34,206 nucleotides of DNA, taken from positions 1 through 34,206 of the forward strand of contig JABFWL010000053.1 in NCBI GenBank assembly GCA_013362315.1, read 5' to 3'. Below the pieces are notes generated by a model. It saw only the letters and a list, made by a program, of their open reading frames with translations. It did not search any database and was not told the origin of the DNA. Positions within the stretch are counted from its first letter, which is position 1; every line of letters starts with the position of its first letter. This DNA is from Catenulispora sp. (GTDB lineage: Bacteria > Actinomycetota > Actinomycetes > Streptomycetales > Catenulisporaceae). The position numbers and the translations under genes were made by a program. This document shows positions 13,843-21,768 of this stretch, one piece after another.

Positions 13843-15009
13843 TCACGGGTTCCGGAACAGCACCGCGATGTCCAGGCCGCCCTCTGGCGGTGCCTGTAGC
13901 CGGATCTCAGCGTCATGTGCCACGGCGATCGCCCGGACGATCGCCAGCCCCAGGCCGTGCCCGCCAGAGTGCTGCCGCCGGCCGTCGAGCTGCTGGAAAG
14001 GCAGGAGCAGCCGCTCCAGTTCGTGCGGCGGGATGACCGGTCCGCTGTTCCTGACCTGTATCACAGCCCTGTCGTCAAACGACTCCGTGAGCACCTCTAC
14101 GTACCCGCCTGGCGTGTTGTGGCGCAGAGCGTTGTCGATCAGATTGGCGACCAGGCTGCGCACGAGATCGGAGTCGCCGGTGGTCGCGGCCGTGCCGAAG
14201 CCAGTGGTGACGATGAGCGCGTCGGGTTCGGCGGTGTCGCCGTTGCCGGTGACGGATTCGGCGGTGTCGCGGTCGGCGGTTTCTTGTCCGGCTGCGTGGT
14301 TTCGGGCACTGATCGTCTCCCTGGCGATCGCCGTCAGATCCACCGCCTCGCGACGGTCCAGACCGCGCTGACTCTCGGCCAGGGTGAGCAGGGACTCGAT
14401 CAGGCGCCGCTGATCCTCGCCCAGCGCCACCGCCGTCTGGCAGGCCTCGCGCAGCGTGGCCGCCGTGGCCTCCGGGTCGGCCAGCGCCACCTGGAGGACC
14501 GTGCGCGTGGCGGTCAACGGTGTGCGGAGTTCGTGGGCGGCGTTGGCGACGAAGTCCCGCTGCGCCGCGAAGGCGGCTTCCAAGCGGGAGAACAAGGCGT
14601 CGAGGGTGTCGGCCAGCGCCTTGAGCTCGTCGTCGCGGCCGGTGGCGGACAGCCGGAGATGCAGATCGTGGGCGCAGATGTGGCGCGCGGTTTCGGTGAT
14701 CTCGCGCAGCGGCCGCAGCAGCCGTCCCGCGACGAGCCAGCCGAGGCTGAGTGCCACGGCCAGCAGCAGGAGCAGCCCGGCCACGATGCCCGCGATCACC
14801 GGAACGCTCGACGTCCCGCCGTCACCGCCGCCAGTATGTCCGGGTGCTGAGGTCGGACCGGCTTGCTGGATTTGCAGCATCCCCAAGAGCAGAAGCAACG
14901 TGACCACCATCGCCGCCACGAACGGCCCCGCGTACAGCGAGGCCAGCCGGGTCCGGATGGTCACCTGCGACTCGTGGAGTGTGGAGGAGGGGGAGGACCC
15001 GGCCAGCAC
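13843..15009 (-). CDS. Two-component sensor histidine kinase
   Basis: A 388-residue membrane kinase. TM1 is at ~26-47 and TM2 at ~70-95, joined by an extracellular loop of only ~22 Gly/Ser/Pro-rich residues. A HAMP region follows (~95-145). The dimerisation/phosphoacceptor box is FVANAAHELRTPL (His159), the N box NLIDNALRHN, and the G box GHGLGLAIV, with FxxQ-type PFQQL between them. The GTG start at 15009 lies 2 nt beyond the response-regulator stop with GGAGG 6 nt upstream, so the genes are coupled. The tiny sensory loop suggests that the signal is sensed in the membrane or through a partner protein. It is divergent from the ABC transporter operon. Confidence 0.92.
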   Translation of the reverse strand: MLAGSSPSSTLHESQVTIRTRLASLYAGPFVAAMVVTLLLLLGMLQIQQAGPTSAPGHTGGGDGGTSSVPVIAGIVAGLLLLLAVALSLGWLVAGRLLRPLREITETARHICAHDLHLRLSATGRDDELKALADTLDALFSRLEAAFAAQRDFVANAAHELRTPLTATRTVLQVALADPEATAATLREACQTAVALGEDQRRLIESLLTLAESQRGLDRREAVDLTAIARETISARNHAAGQETADRDTAESVTGNGDTAEPDALIVTTGFGTAATTGDSDLVRSLVANLIDNALRHNTPGGYVEVLTESFDDRAVIQVRNSGPVIPPHELERLLLPFQQLDGRRQHSGGHGLGLAIVRAIAVAHDAEIRLQAPPEGGLDIAVLFRNP

Positions 15010-15011
15010 TG

Positions 15012-15671
15012 TCAGCCTCCAATGCGATAGCCGCAGCCTCGGACGGTGTCGATCAGCGGTGGATCGCCCAGCTTCACCCGCAGCCGCCGCACCGTGGTCT
15101 TGACCGTCGTGGTGAACGGATCCGCCGCGGCGTCCCACGCCTGTTCCAGCAACTGCTCGGCGCTCAGCGGCTGGCCAAGGTGCGTCAGCAGGCACTCCAG
15201 GACCGCGAACTCCTTCGGCCCGAGATCCAGGCGCCGTCCGGCCCGGAACGCCGTGCGCCGCGCCGGATCGACCGACAGGTCCGCGTGCTCCAGCACCGGC
15301 GGCACCACGGCCGCCGACCGCCGCCCCAGCGCGCGGACCCGCGCCACCAGTCCGGCGAAGTCGAACGGCTTGGGCAGATAGTCGTCCGCGCCCAACCCCA
15401 GACCCTCGACCCGCTGGCGTACCGATCCGGCCGCCGTCAGCATCAGGACCCTGGTTCCGTCCGGGCCGCCGACGACCGACCGGCACACCTCGTCGCCGTG
15501 CACCCCGGGCAGGTCGCGATCCAGAACGACGACGTCATACCGGGTACCGGCCAGGGTCTGGAGCGCCCGCTCCCCGTCAGCCGCGACATCGACGGCCATG
15601 CCCTCGCGCCGCAGCCCGGCCGCGACCGCGGCGGCCAGGATCTCGTGATCCTCGACGACCAGCACCCTCAT
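15012..15671 (-). CDS. OmpR/PhoB-family response regulator
   Basis: A 219-residue regulator. The receiver domain (1-115) has the acidic pair E7/D8, phosphoacceptor Asp51 (VVVLDRDLPG), Thr79 (MLTAA) and Lys101 (LPKPF). The C-terminal winged helix (~125-218) ends with the standard RLRVKLGDPPLIDTVRGCGYRI. The ATG at 15671 has GGGAGG 5 nt upstream, and an upstream in-frame ATG adds 13 unrelated residues. It is transcribed with the kinase, and likely controls itself and the divergent ABC operon through direct repeats between them. Confidence 0.93.
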   Translation of the reverse strand: MRVLVVEDHEILAAAVAAGLRREGMAVDVAADGERALQTLAGTRYDVVVLDRDLPGVHGDEVCRSVVGGPDGTRVLMLTAAGSVRQRVEGLGLGADDYLPKPFDFAGLVARVRALGRRSAAVVPPVLEHADLSVDPARRTAFRAGRRLDLGPKEFAVLECLLTHLGQPLSAEQLLEQAWDAAADPFTTTVKTTVRRLRVKLGDPPLIDTVRGCGYRIGG

Positions 15672-15716
15672 CCCGGCCTCCCGTCCGCGTCCGGCCGACC
15701 ACTCTTCCATGCCTCT

Positions 15717-15757
15717 GGTGACACCGGGGTGACAGCCGCTCGAACCGCCCCGTCACC
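15717..15757. promoter_or_regulatory. Candidate response-regulator binding repeats
   Basis: GGTGACA occurs at 15717-15723 and 15728-15734, a direct repeat with an 11-bp period (one helical turn), as expected for an OmpR-family dimer. An inverted half-site GTCACC follows at 15752-15757. The cluster lies midway between the divergent regulator and ABC ATPase genes. Confidence 0.5.
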
Positions 15758-15780
15758 GCCCACCGCGTACACCTGCTCCC

Positions 15781-16581
15781 ATGTCACAGCACAGGCAGTC
15801 CGCCACGCACAAGCAATCTTCCAGCCCAGCCAACGTCATCGAAGTCTGCGAAGTCAGCAAGAGGTTCGGTACGGTGACCGCCCTTGACGGGGTCTCCTTC
15901 GCAGTCCGCCGTGGCCTGGTCACCGGCATGGTCGGCCCGAACGGCGCGGGCAAATCCACCGTGCTGCGCGTCATTCTGGGACTGCACCGTCCCGACACCG
16001 GCCGAGCGCTGGTCGACGGCCGCCCTTATCGCGATCTGTCTCGCCCGCTGACCCGCGTCGGCTCACTGCTGGACGCCTCGGCGCTGCACCCGGCCCGCAG
16101 CGCTCGCAGCCACCTCCGCTGGTTGGCCCACTCGCAGGGGATACGCGCGACGCAGGCGGACCGGCTCCTGGAACGCGTCGGCCTCGCCTCGGCCGCACGC
16201 CGCCGCTGCGGCGGCTTCTCCCTCGGCATGCGCCAGCGCCTCGGCCTCGCCGCGGCCCTGCTCGCGGACCCGGCGGCGGTCCTGCTCGACGAGCCGTTCA
16301 ACGGCCTGGACCCCGAAGGCATCGTGTGGATGCGGGAACTGCTGGCCGGCCTGGCCGCCGAAGGCCGTGCCGTGCTGGTGTCGAGCCACCTCATCGGCGA
16401 ACTCCAGCAGGTGGCCCAGCACCTGATCGTCCTCGGGACGGGCCGCGTCCTGGCCGATGCTCCCGTGGCCGAGCTGCTGACCGCGCAGGGACCGGAGCGG
16501 GCCGATCTGGAGGGCGTGTACTTCCGGCTGACACAAAACGCCGTGCGCTATCAGAGCTCGAACGCCTGGAGGCAGGCGTGA
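15781..16581 (+). CDS. ABC transporter ATP-binding protein
   Basis: A 266-residue ATPase. Walker A is GPNGAGKST (52-60), the signature is FSLGMRQR (146-153, variant of LSGGQ), Walker B is VLLDEPFNGLD (Asp170/Glu171) and the H-loop is SSH (His203). It resembles drug/bacitracin-type exporters of the DrrA/BcrA class that work with ABC-2 permeases. ATG 15781 has no clear ribosome binding site, and a TACACC -10-like box ends 7 nt upstream, so the message may be leaderless. The stop overlaps the next start (TGATG). Confidence 0.93.
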   Translation: MSQHRQSATHKQSSSPANVIEVCEVSKRFGTVTALDGVSFAVRRGLVTGMVGPNGAGKSTVLRVILGLHRPDTGRALVDGRPYRDLSRPLTRVGSLLDASALHPARSARSHLRWLAHSQGIRATQADRLLERVGLASAARRRCGGFSLGMRQRLGLAAALLADPAAVLLDEPFNGLDPEGIVWMRELLAGLAAEGRAVLVSSHLIGELQQVAQHLIVLGTGRVLADAPVAELLTAQGPERADLEGVYFRLTQNAVRYQSSNAWRQA

Positions 16582-18077
16582 TGTCCTTCCTTCACCAGCT
16601 ACGCGCCGAGTGGGCGAAGTTCCACTCCGTTCGGGCCTGGATCCTCGCCGTCCTCGGTGCCGCCGTGGTCACCGCCGCGCTCGGGCCGCTGAACCTGTCG
16701 ACCCAGCACGCCCCGAGCGGCGGCCCCGGCCCGACCCTCGTGCGCGGCCCCGACGGCCAGGCCGTGAACGACAGCTTCTATTTCGTCCGCCGCCACCTGG
16801 CCGGCGACGGCACCATCACCGCCAGGATCACCGAGCTGTCCGGGATCACCGTGACCGGGCCAGACCGGGTGTCCCACGAGGTTCAGGGCTGGGCCAAGGC
16901 AGGGATCATCGTCAAACAGAGCCTGACTCCCGGATCGCCTTACGCGGCGATCATGCTCACCGGCGCCCACGGCGTCCGCTTCCAGGACGGCTACACCCAC
17001 GACACGGCCGGTCCCGCCAGGACTGTGCCCTGCTGGCTGCGCTTGACGCGCAGCGCCGACACCGTCACCGGCGAGGAGTCCTCCGACGGCACCCACTGGC
17101 AGCGTGTCGGCAGCGTCCGGATTCCCGGCCTGGCCGCGGACGCGCCCGCCGGGCTGTTCGTCACCAGCCCGTCCACGGTCCACGTCGCCGCCATCGACGT
17201 CCCGCAGACCAACCCGGCCGCGGCCGTCGCCACCTTCGGACCGGTCGCGCTGACCGGCGCGTGGACGCCCGAACCGTGGTCCGGAGCCCAGTTCGGGGGA
17301 CTGGGCACCTCGGGGGACTACCCGCCCGGCGTCGACGGCGGCTTCACCGGCAACGCGGACGCCGCCCTGACGGTCACCGGCGCCGGCGACATCGCCCCGG
17401 TCGTCGGCGGCAGCGTCCTGGGCAACGGGGCCACCGTCGAAGGCTTCGTCGGCGGCACCTTCGCCGGCCTGATCGCCCTGGTGGTCGTGGCGGCCCTGTT
17501 CATCACCACCGAGTATCGACGAGGCCTGATCCGCACCACGCTGGCCGCCTGCCCGCGCCCGGTCCGTGTCCTGGGCGCCAAGACCACGGTCGTCGCCTGC
17601 CTCGGTTTCACCGCCGGAACCCTCGGTGCCACCGTGGCCGTCCTCGCCGGGCACCACATCGCCGACGCCCACGGCATCTACACAGTGCCGGTCACCACGC
17701 CGACATTGCTGCGCGTGGAAATCGGCACCGGAGTGCTGTCAGCCGCGATGGCGGTCCTGGCGCTCGCGCTGGGTGCCGTTCTGCGCAGTGGAGCAACGGC
17801 CATCACCGTGGTCATCGTGGCGACGGTCGTGCCCTATCTGCTGGCCGTGTCACCCGGTCTCCCGACCGTCGCCGCACAATGGCTGCTCCGCGTCACCCCG
17901 GCCGCCGGCTTCGCCATCAGGCAGAGCCTTCCACGGTTCGCGCAGGTGGACAGCAGCTATATCCCGCCGGACGGATACTTCCCGCTCGCGCCGTGGGCCG
18001 GGGCGGCTGTGCTGTGCGGGTATTGCGTCGTGGCGTTCACGGCCGCGTCGTTCCTGCTGCGGCGGAGGGAGGTGTGA
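16581..18077 (+). CDS. ABC-2-type permease with large extracellular jelly-roll-like domain
   Basis: A 498-residue membrane protein whose ATG overlaps the ATPase stop by one base; GGAGG is at 16568-16572. TM1 is at ~18-36. Residues ~45-285 form a hydrophilic, beta-rich insertion resembling the DUF1349/concanavalin-like jelly roll (FYFVRRHLAGDGTITARI, GWAKAGIIVKQSL, CWLRLTRSADTVTGEESSDG, GLFVTSPS). TM2-TM6 follow from ~290, with the ABC-2 motif EYRRGLIRTTL just after TM2. Such a domain in the first loop is unusual for this permease class. It would face outside and could bind a carbohydrate or peptide ligand, or sense it for the adjacent two-component system. Confidence 0.88.
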   Translation: MSFLHQLRAEWAKFHSVRAWILAVLGAAVVTAALGPLNLSTQHAPSGGPGPTLVRGPDGQAVNDSFYFVRRHLAGDGTITARITELSGITVTGPDRVSHEVQGWAKAGIIVKQSLTPGSPYAAIMLTGAHGVRFQDGYTHDTAGPARTVPCWLRLTRSADTVTGEESSDGTHWQRVGSVRIPGLAADAPAGLFVTSPSTVHVAAIDVPQTNPAAAVATFGPVALTGAWTPEPWSGAQFGGLGTSGDYPPGVDGGFTGNADAALTVTGAGDIAPVVGGSVLGNGATVEGFVGGTFAGLIALVVVAALFITTEYRRGLIRTTLAACPRPVRVLGAKTTVVACLGFTAGTLGATVAVLAGHHIADAHGIYTVPVTTPTLLRVEIGTGVLSAAMAVLALALGAVLRSGATAITVVIVATVVPYLLAVSPGLPTVAAQWLLRVTPAAGFAIRQSLPRFAQVDSSYIPPDGYFPLAPWAGAAVLCGYCVVAFTAASFLLRRREV

Positions 18078-18805
18078 GAGCTGTCTTGCACGCTGAGTGG
18101 ACGAAGCAGTGGAGCGTGCCGAGTACCTGGTGGTCGTTGATCGCGGCAATCATCGTGACCATCGGCGGCGGGGCGGCGATGAGCGCGTTGGTTCACGCCG
18201 ACACGGCCGACGGCCTCGCCCGGCTGGCAATGTCCGGTGTTCTGCTGGGCCAAGCCGTCGTGGCGGCCCTCGGTGCCGCAGCGATCGGCGACGAGTATGC
18301 AAACGGCCTGATTGTGACCACGGTGGCAGCCGTTCCTCAGCGCGGAAGCCTCTTGGCAGCAAAGGCCGTCGTGCTCGGGGGCACTGTGTTGGCGGCTACT
18401 ATCATTGCCGCCTCGGCAAGCCTTTCATGGGCGGTACTTCTCACTATCGACGCTCCAGACCCGCAGCCGGACACGGCGATCCAGACGGTGCTCAAGACCG
18501 CGGCTTCCATGGCACTGATCGCTCTGCTCGCCCTCGGCACCGCGACCGTCTTCCGCAGCACTGCTACCGCGACCGGCTTGGTGCTGGGACTGCTGTACCT
18601 ACCGCCGCTCCTGGCAGCCTTGATTGCTGACCCGGCCTGGCAAGTCCGCGTCCAGCGCTACGCCCCGATGAGTGGCGTTCTGACGCCGATCGGCAACGGG
18701 ACGGGGCGAGAGCCGGCGTCGTGGAGCAGTGTAGGCGTCGTCGCGACCTGGGCTGTTGCGGCTCTGGGGGCGGGCTGCCATTCGTTGAAGCGCCGAGATG
18801 TGTGA
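18074..18805 (+). CDS. ABC-2-type permease, second subunit
   Basis: A 243-residue protein with about six transmembrane helices. It starts like ABC-2 permeases (AVLHAEWTKQWSVPSTWW, then TM1) and carries EYANGLIVTTVAAVPQRG after TM2, equivalent to the EYRRG region of its partner. It lacks the extracellular insertion. GTG 18074 overlaps the stop of the previous gene (GTGTGA) behind GGAGGGAGG. With the ATPase it completes one heteromeric exporter. Confidence 0.9.
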   Translation: MRAVLHAEWTKQWSVPSTWWSLIAAIIVTIGGGAAMSALVHADTADGLARLAMSGVLLGQAVVAALGAAAIGDEYANGLIVTTVAAVPQRGSLLAAKAVVLGGTVLAATIIAASASLSWAVLLTIDAPDPQPDTAIQTVLKTAASMALIALLALGTATVFRSTATATGLVLGLLYLPPLLAALIADPAWQVRVQRYAPMSGVLTPIGNGTGREPASWSSVGVVATWAVAALGAGCHSLKRRDV

Positions 18806-18825
18806 GCGCGATGGCCGTGATGATC

Positions 18826-18864
18826 GCGATGGCCGCGTACCTCTGCCACGGCCATCGCTCTTTT
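18826..18864 (+). terminator. Intrinsic terminator of the ABC operon
   Basis: Stem GCGATGGCCG (18826-18835) pairs with CGGCCATCGC (18849-18858), followed by TCTTTT. A second copy of the left arm just upstream (GCGATGGCCG at 18808-18817) could pair instead. It lies 20 bp after the operon's last stop and before the convergent rbpA. Confidence 0.85.
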
Positions 18865-18884
18865 CGTCGGTGCCGGTTGGGGTG

Positions 18885-19217
18885 TCAGACTCCGGCGCGG
18901 AGCTTCGTCAGCGCCTCAGCGAGGATTGCTTCGGCTTCGGTGTCGCTGCGCCGATCACGGACGTAGGCCAGATGGGATTTGAACGGGCCGGCGAGAGCCG
19001 GGGCCGGCGGGTTGTCCGGGTCCAGGCCCGCGGGCCGGTCGCAGTCGCGGCAGTCCCAGGTGTCCGGGATGTCCGCCGACGCCGCGAAGACCGGCCTGGT
19101 CGAATGGCCCATGGCGCACCAGAAGGTCACCTCGACCCGCCGGATCGACGGACCTCGTTCGTTCTCCCCTCCGGGACCCGCGCCTATTCTGCTCCCACGT
19201 ATTCCGCTGCGCGCCAT
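18885..19217 (-). CDS. rbpA: RNA polymerase-binding protein RbpA
   Basis: A 110-residue actinobacterial transcription factor that binds RNA polymerase and principal sigma factors and stabilises open complexes. The RbpA pattern is clear: N-terminal IRGSRIGAGPGGENERG, the core EVTFWCAMGHSTRPVFAASADIPDTWDCRDCDRPAG with the Cys/His/Cys/Cys metal-site residues, and the C-terminal sigma-interacting part GPFKSHLAYVRDRRSDTEAEAILAEAL. A strong AAGGAGG precedes the ATG at 19217. It is divergent from the DUF1266-like gene, with about 200 bp between. Some actinobacteria carry two copies; whether this is the main one cannot be judged from the window. Confidence 0.95.
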   Translation of the reverse strand: MARSGIRGSRIGAGPGGENERGPSIRRVEVTFWCAMGHSTRPVFAASADIPDTWDCRDCDRPAGLDPDNPPAPALAGPFKSHLAYVRDRRSDTEAEAILAEALTKLRAGV

Positions 19218-19418
19218 TGCTTGGAGCCTCCTTAGCCGCGGTTCGCTCCGATCTCAGGTGAGAGAGTCGTCCCGCTGCAATGACAGTACCCCTCTTGGGC
19301 GAATTCGAGGTTCCAGATGCAACGCCTCGGCGTCCTGGCAGCCAGCGCGGTAGTCTCCGTGTCCTGATCTTCGGGGAAGCCGAAACGAGCCCCGGATGGG
19401 GCGAGCGGGGGAGCGGTG

Positions 19419-20582
19419 ATGCAGAACGGCAATCGGGTGCTGGCCGACGACGGGGACCGGCTCTACGCGGCGGCGCGCAACGGCGACTGGGATGGATACC
19501 AGACGGTGCTGGCGGGCCTGAACGTCTTCATGCCGAGCCCGCGTCGGCAGGGCGACGAGGTCCTGGCCGGCACCGAGACCGGCACCGGTCACGTGACCTA
19601 CCAGGAACGCGGCCTCACCTGTATCGACGTCTACACTGACGCGAGCCTGACGCAGCCGTGCCGGCCGGACGTGTTCTACCGCTGGCTGATGTGGGACCGC
19701 GGCGTGCGGATCCTCGAAGAGCACAAGTTCCGCTGGACGATGGTCGTCAACCGCGGCACCTACCTGGAGTTCCGGATCACGGTTCCGGACGCCGCCAAGT
19801 GGCTGAACCGCCATCCGCAGGCCGTGCGGACCTGGGACGAGCTGGTGACGAAGGTCCGATTCACCCGCGCCGAGCCGCTGGACGGCCCGCTGGCTCGGGC
19901 CCTGGCATGCGGCGCGTACTTGTCGGTCACGAACTGCATGCCCTGGAACAGCATGATGGGCGAGTACGTCCATTACGTCGCCCGCAACCTGTCGCTCCGC
20001 GACTCCTGGGGCATCTACTCGGCCCAGGATTGGCGCGGGCAGGTGCAGGCGCTGCTCGACACCGAGAGCTACGGCCTTGTCGATCTGCTGCTGGCCCTGC
20101 GCAGGAAGGCCGTCGTCGACGGCGCGCCGGCGTCCGATCCGGAGCTCCTGACGCGTCTGGCCGCCGACTGGTGCGCGGCCAACGCGCCGCACGCCGGGGC
20201 TGCGGCCGAGATCCGGGACGTGGCCTACTGGATCGGCTTGTGCGAATCCTGGATGCGGCGCGACGGCGTCCTGCCTGCCGGAGGCGTCGTGTGGACTCAG
20301 GCCGTCTGGGACCTGGGCCGCGCGGTGAACATGGCCCGCTGGGGAATGCAATGCGGGTTCTGCGACAGGACCACCGCCGAGCAGATCGTGCTCCGCGCCG
20401 GCCAGCTGTGTGGCGAGGCCTACGCGGACTGGTCCGAACTGTCGGCGGCTTACCTGCTCGGACGCGTCATCAAGATGGGACGGCAGGGCGATCCGCAGCA
20501 GTGCTACACGGAGACGTTGGCGACGCATGGAGCGCTGATGGGCTCTGAGGTGAGCCCGTTTCGCCTGCTCACTTTGCGCTGA
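19419..20582 (+). CDS. SseB-like/DUF1266 domain protein
   Basis: A 387-residue soluble protein. The N-terminal ~90 residues look SseB-like (LYAAARNGDWDGYQTVLAGLNVFMPSP, VLAGTETGTGHVTY, CIDVYTDASL). The C-terminal ~200 residues match DUF1266: WGIYSAQDWRGQVQALL, WTQAVWDLGRAVNMARWGMQCGFCDRTTAEQI, then YADWSELSAAYLLGRVIKM. Function is unknown; DUF1266 proteins often sit near polymorphic toxin or conflict loci. GGGGGAG at 19407-19413 fits the ATG at 19419 better than the GTG at 19416. It stands alone, convergent with the aldo/keto reductase. Confidence 0.75.
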   Translation: MQNGNRVLADDGDRLYAAARNGDWDGYQTVLAGLNVFMPSPRRQGDEVLAGTETGTGHVTYQERGLTCIDVYTDASLTQPCRPDVFYRWLMWDRGVRILEEHKFRWTMVVNRGTYLEFRITVPDAAKWLNRHPQAVRTWDELVTKVRFTRAEPLDGPLARALACGAYLSVTNCMPWNSMMGEYVHYVARNLSLRDSWGIYSAQDWRGQVQALLDTESYGLVDLLLALRRKAVVDGAPASDPELLTRLAADWCAANAPHAGAAAEIRDVAYWIGLCESWMRRDGVLPAGGVVWTQAVWDLGRAVNMARWGMQCGFCDRTTAEQIVLRAGQLCGEAYADWSELSAAYLLGRVIKMGRQGDPQQCYTETLATHGALMGSEVSPFRLLTLR

Positions 20583-20633
20583 CGCTGAGGTGTCCGGGCT
20601 CCGGCACCAGGTGAGGACCTGTCGCAGCCGGCG

Positions 20634-21662
20634 TCATGCCGCCGCGCGCTCGCCGGCCGGTCGGCGGCGTAGTTCCGGGCGCTGGAGGGCCGGCGGCTGG
20701 TAGGCCATGTCGAGCGTGCCGGTGTCGGTGCCGGGCGGCACGATCGCGTCGATCCGGTCCAGCACGTCGTCGGTGAGAGCGACGTCGACGCCCGCGAGCA
20801 GATCCTCCAGGTGTTCCATGGTCCGCGGTCCGAGGAGCGCGGACGTCACGCCCGGGTGGGCGAGCACGAAGCCCATCGCCAGATGCGTGAGCGGCAGGCC
20901 GGCCTGCTCGGCCAGCGGGATGAGCTGTTCGACCACGTCGAGCCGGCGGTCGTCCGCGAGGTGCCGGAAGCCGTACTTCGACCGGTGCGTCTCGGCCGGC
21001 CGGCCCTTGCGGTAGTGCCCGGTGAGCAGGCCGCCGCCGAGGGGCGACCAGACCAGGGTGCCCATGCCGAACTCCTGCGCCACCGGAAGCACCTCGCGCT
21101 CGATGCCGCGGTTCAGGATCGAGTAGACAGGCTGCTCGGTGCGCGGCCGGGCCAGCCCGCGCCGCTCGGCGGTCCAGTGCGCCCGGACGATGTCGGAGGC
21201 CGGCAGGGCCGACGTGCCGAAGGTGCGGACCTTGCCGGCCCGCTGCAGATCGGTGAGGGCCGCCAGGGTCTCCTCCAGGTCCGTGTCCGGGTCCGGGCGG
21301 TGGATCTGGTAGATGTCCACGTAGTCGGTGTCGAGGCGGCGCAGCGAGTCCTCCAGCGCGCGCACCAGCCAGCGCCGGGACGCGCCCTGGTGGTTCGGCT
21401 CGTCGCTCATCGGGTTCCGGGCCTTGGTCGCGAGCACGACGTCGTCCCGCCGTCCCTTCAACGCCCGCCCGACGATCTCCTCCGACTCGCCGTGCGCGTA
21501 CATGTCGGCGGTGTCGACGAGATTGATGCCGGCCTCGAGCGCCCGGTGGATGATGCGGACGCAGTCGTCGTGGTCGGGGTTGCCGAGGGCGCCGAACATC
21601 ATCGCGCCGAGGGCGTAGGGGCTGACCTTGATCCCGGTCCGGCCGAGGCTGCGGTAGCGCAT
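20634..21662 (-). CDS. Aldo/keto reductase
   Basis: A 342-residue NADPH-dependent (beta/alpha)8-barrel oxidoreductase. The catalytic tetrad is visible: Asp50 and Tyr55 (NLVDTADMY), Lys80 (VLATKA), His121 (DIYQIHRPD). The cofactor region is VTSALLGPRTMEHLEDLL. It resembles the AKR11/YghZ-like general aldehyde or ketone reductases; the substrate is unknown. It starts at ATG 21662 behind GGAGA. It is divergent from an AraC-family gene ~100 bp away, which probably controls it. Confidence 0.93.
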   Translation of the reverse strand: MRYRSLGRTGIKVSPYALGAMMFGALGNPDHDDCVRIIHRALEAGINLVDTADMYAHGESEEIVGRALKGRRDDVVLATKARNPMSDEPNHQGASRRWLVRALEDSLRRLDTDYVDIYQIHRPDPDTDLEETLAALTDLQRAGKVRTFGTSALPASDIVRAHWTAERRGLARPRTEQPVYSILNRGIEREVLPVAQEFGMGTLVWSPLGGGLLTGHYRKGRPAETHRSKYGFRHLADDRRLDVVEQLIPLAEQAGLPLTHLAMGFVLAHPGVTSALLGPRTMEHLEDLLAGVDVALTDDVLDRIDAIVPPGTDTGTLDMAYQPPALQRPELRRRPAGERAAA

Positions 21663-21768
21663 GGTGTCTCCTTCAGGTCTTCCTGCTGTATCGCCGACAC
21701 CAGCCTGCCGGTCCTTCGCCGGACTATGAATGGTTGTGAATCCCGATTATTTGCGCGAGAGTACGGAC

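Noticed and set aside
19270..19320. SigR-type promoter (GGAAT-N18-GTT) for rbpA
   Set aside because: A GGAAC is present on the minus strand (plus 19310-19314), but GTT is not found at the right distance (GGG instead), so the match is too weak.
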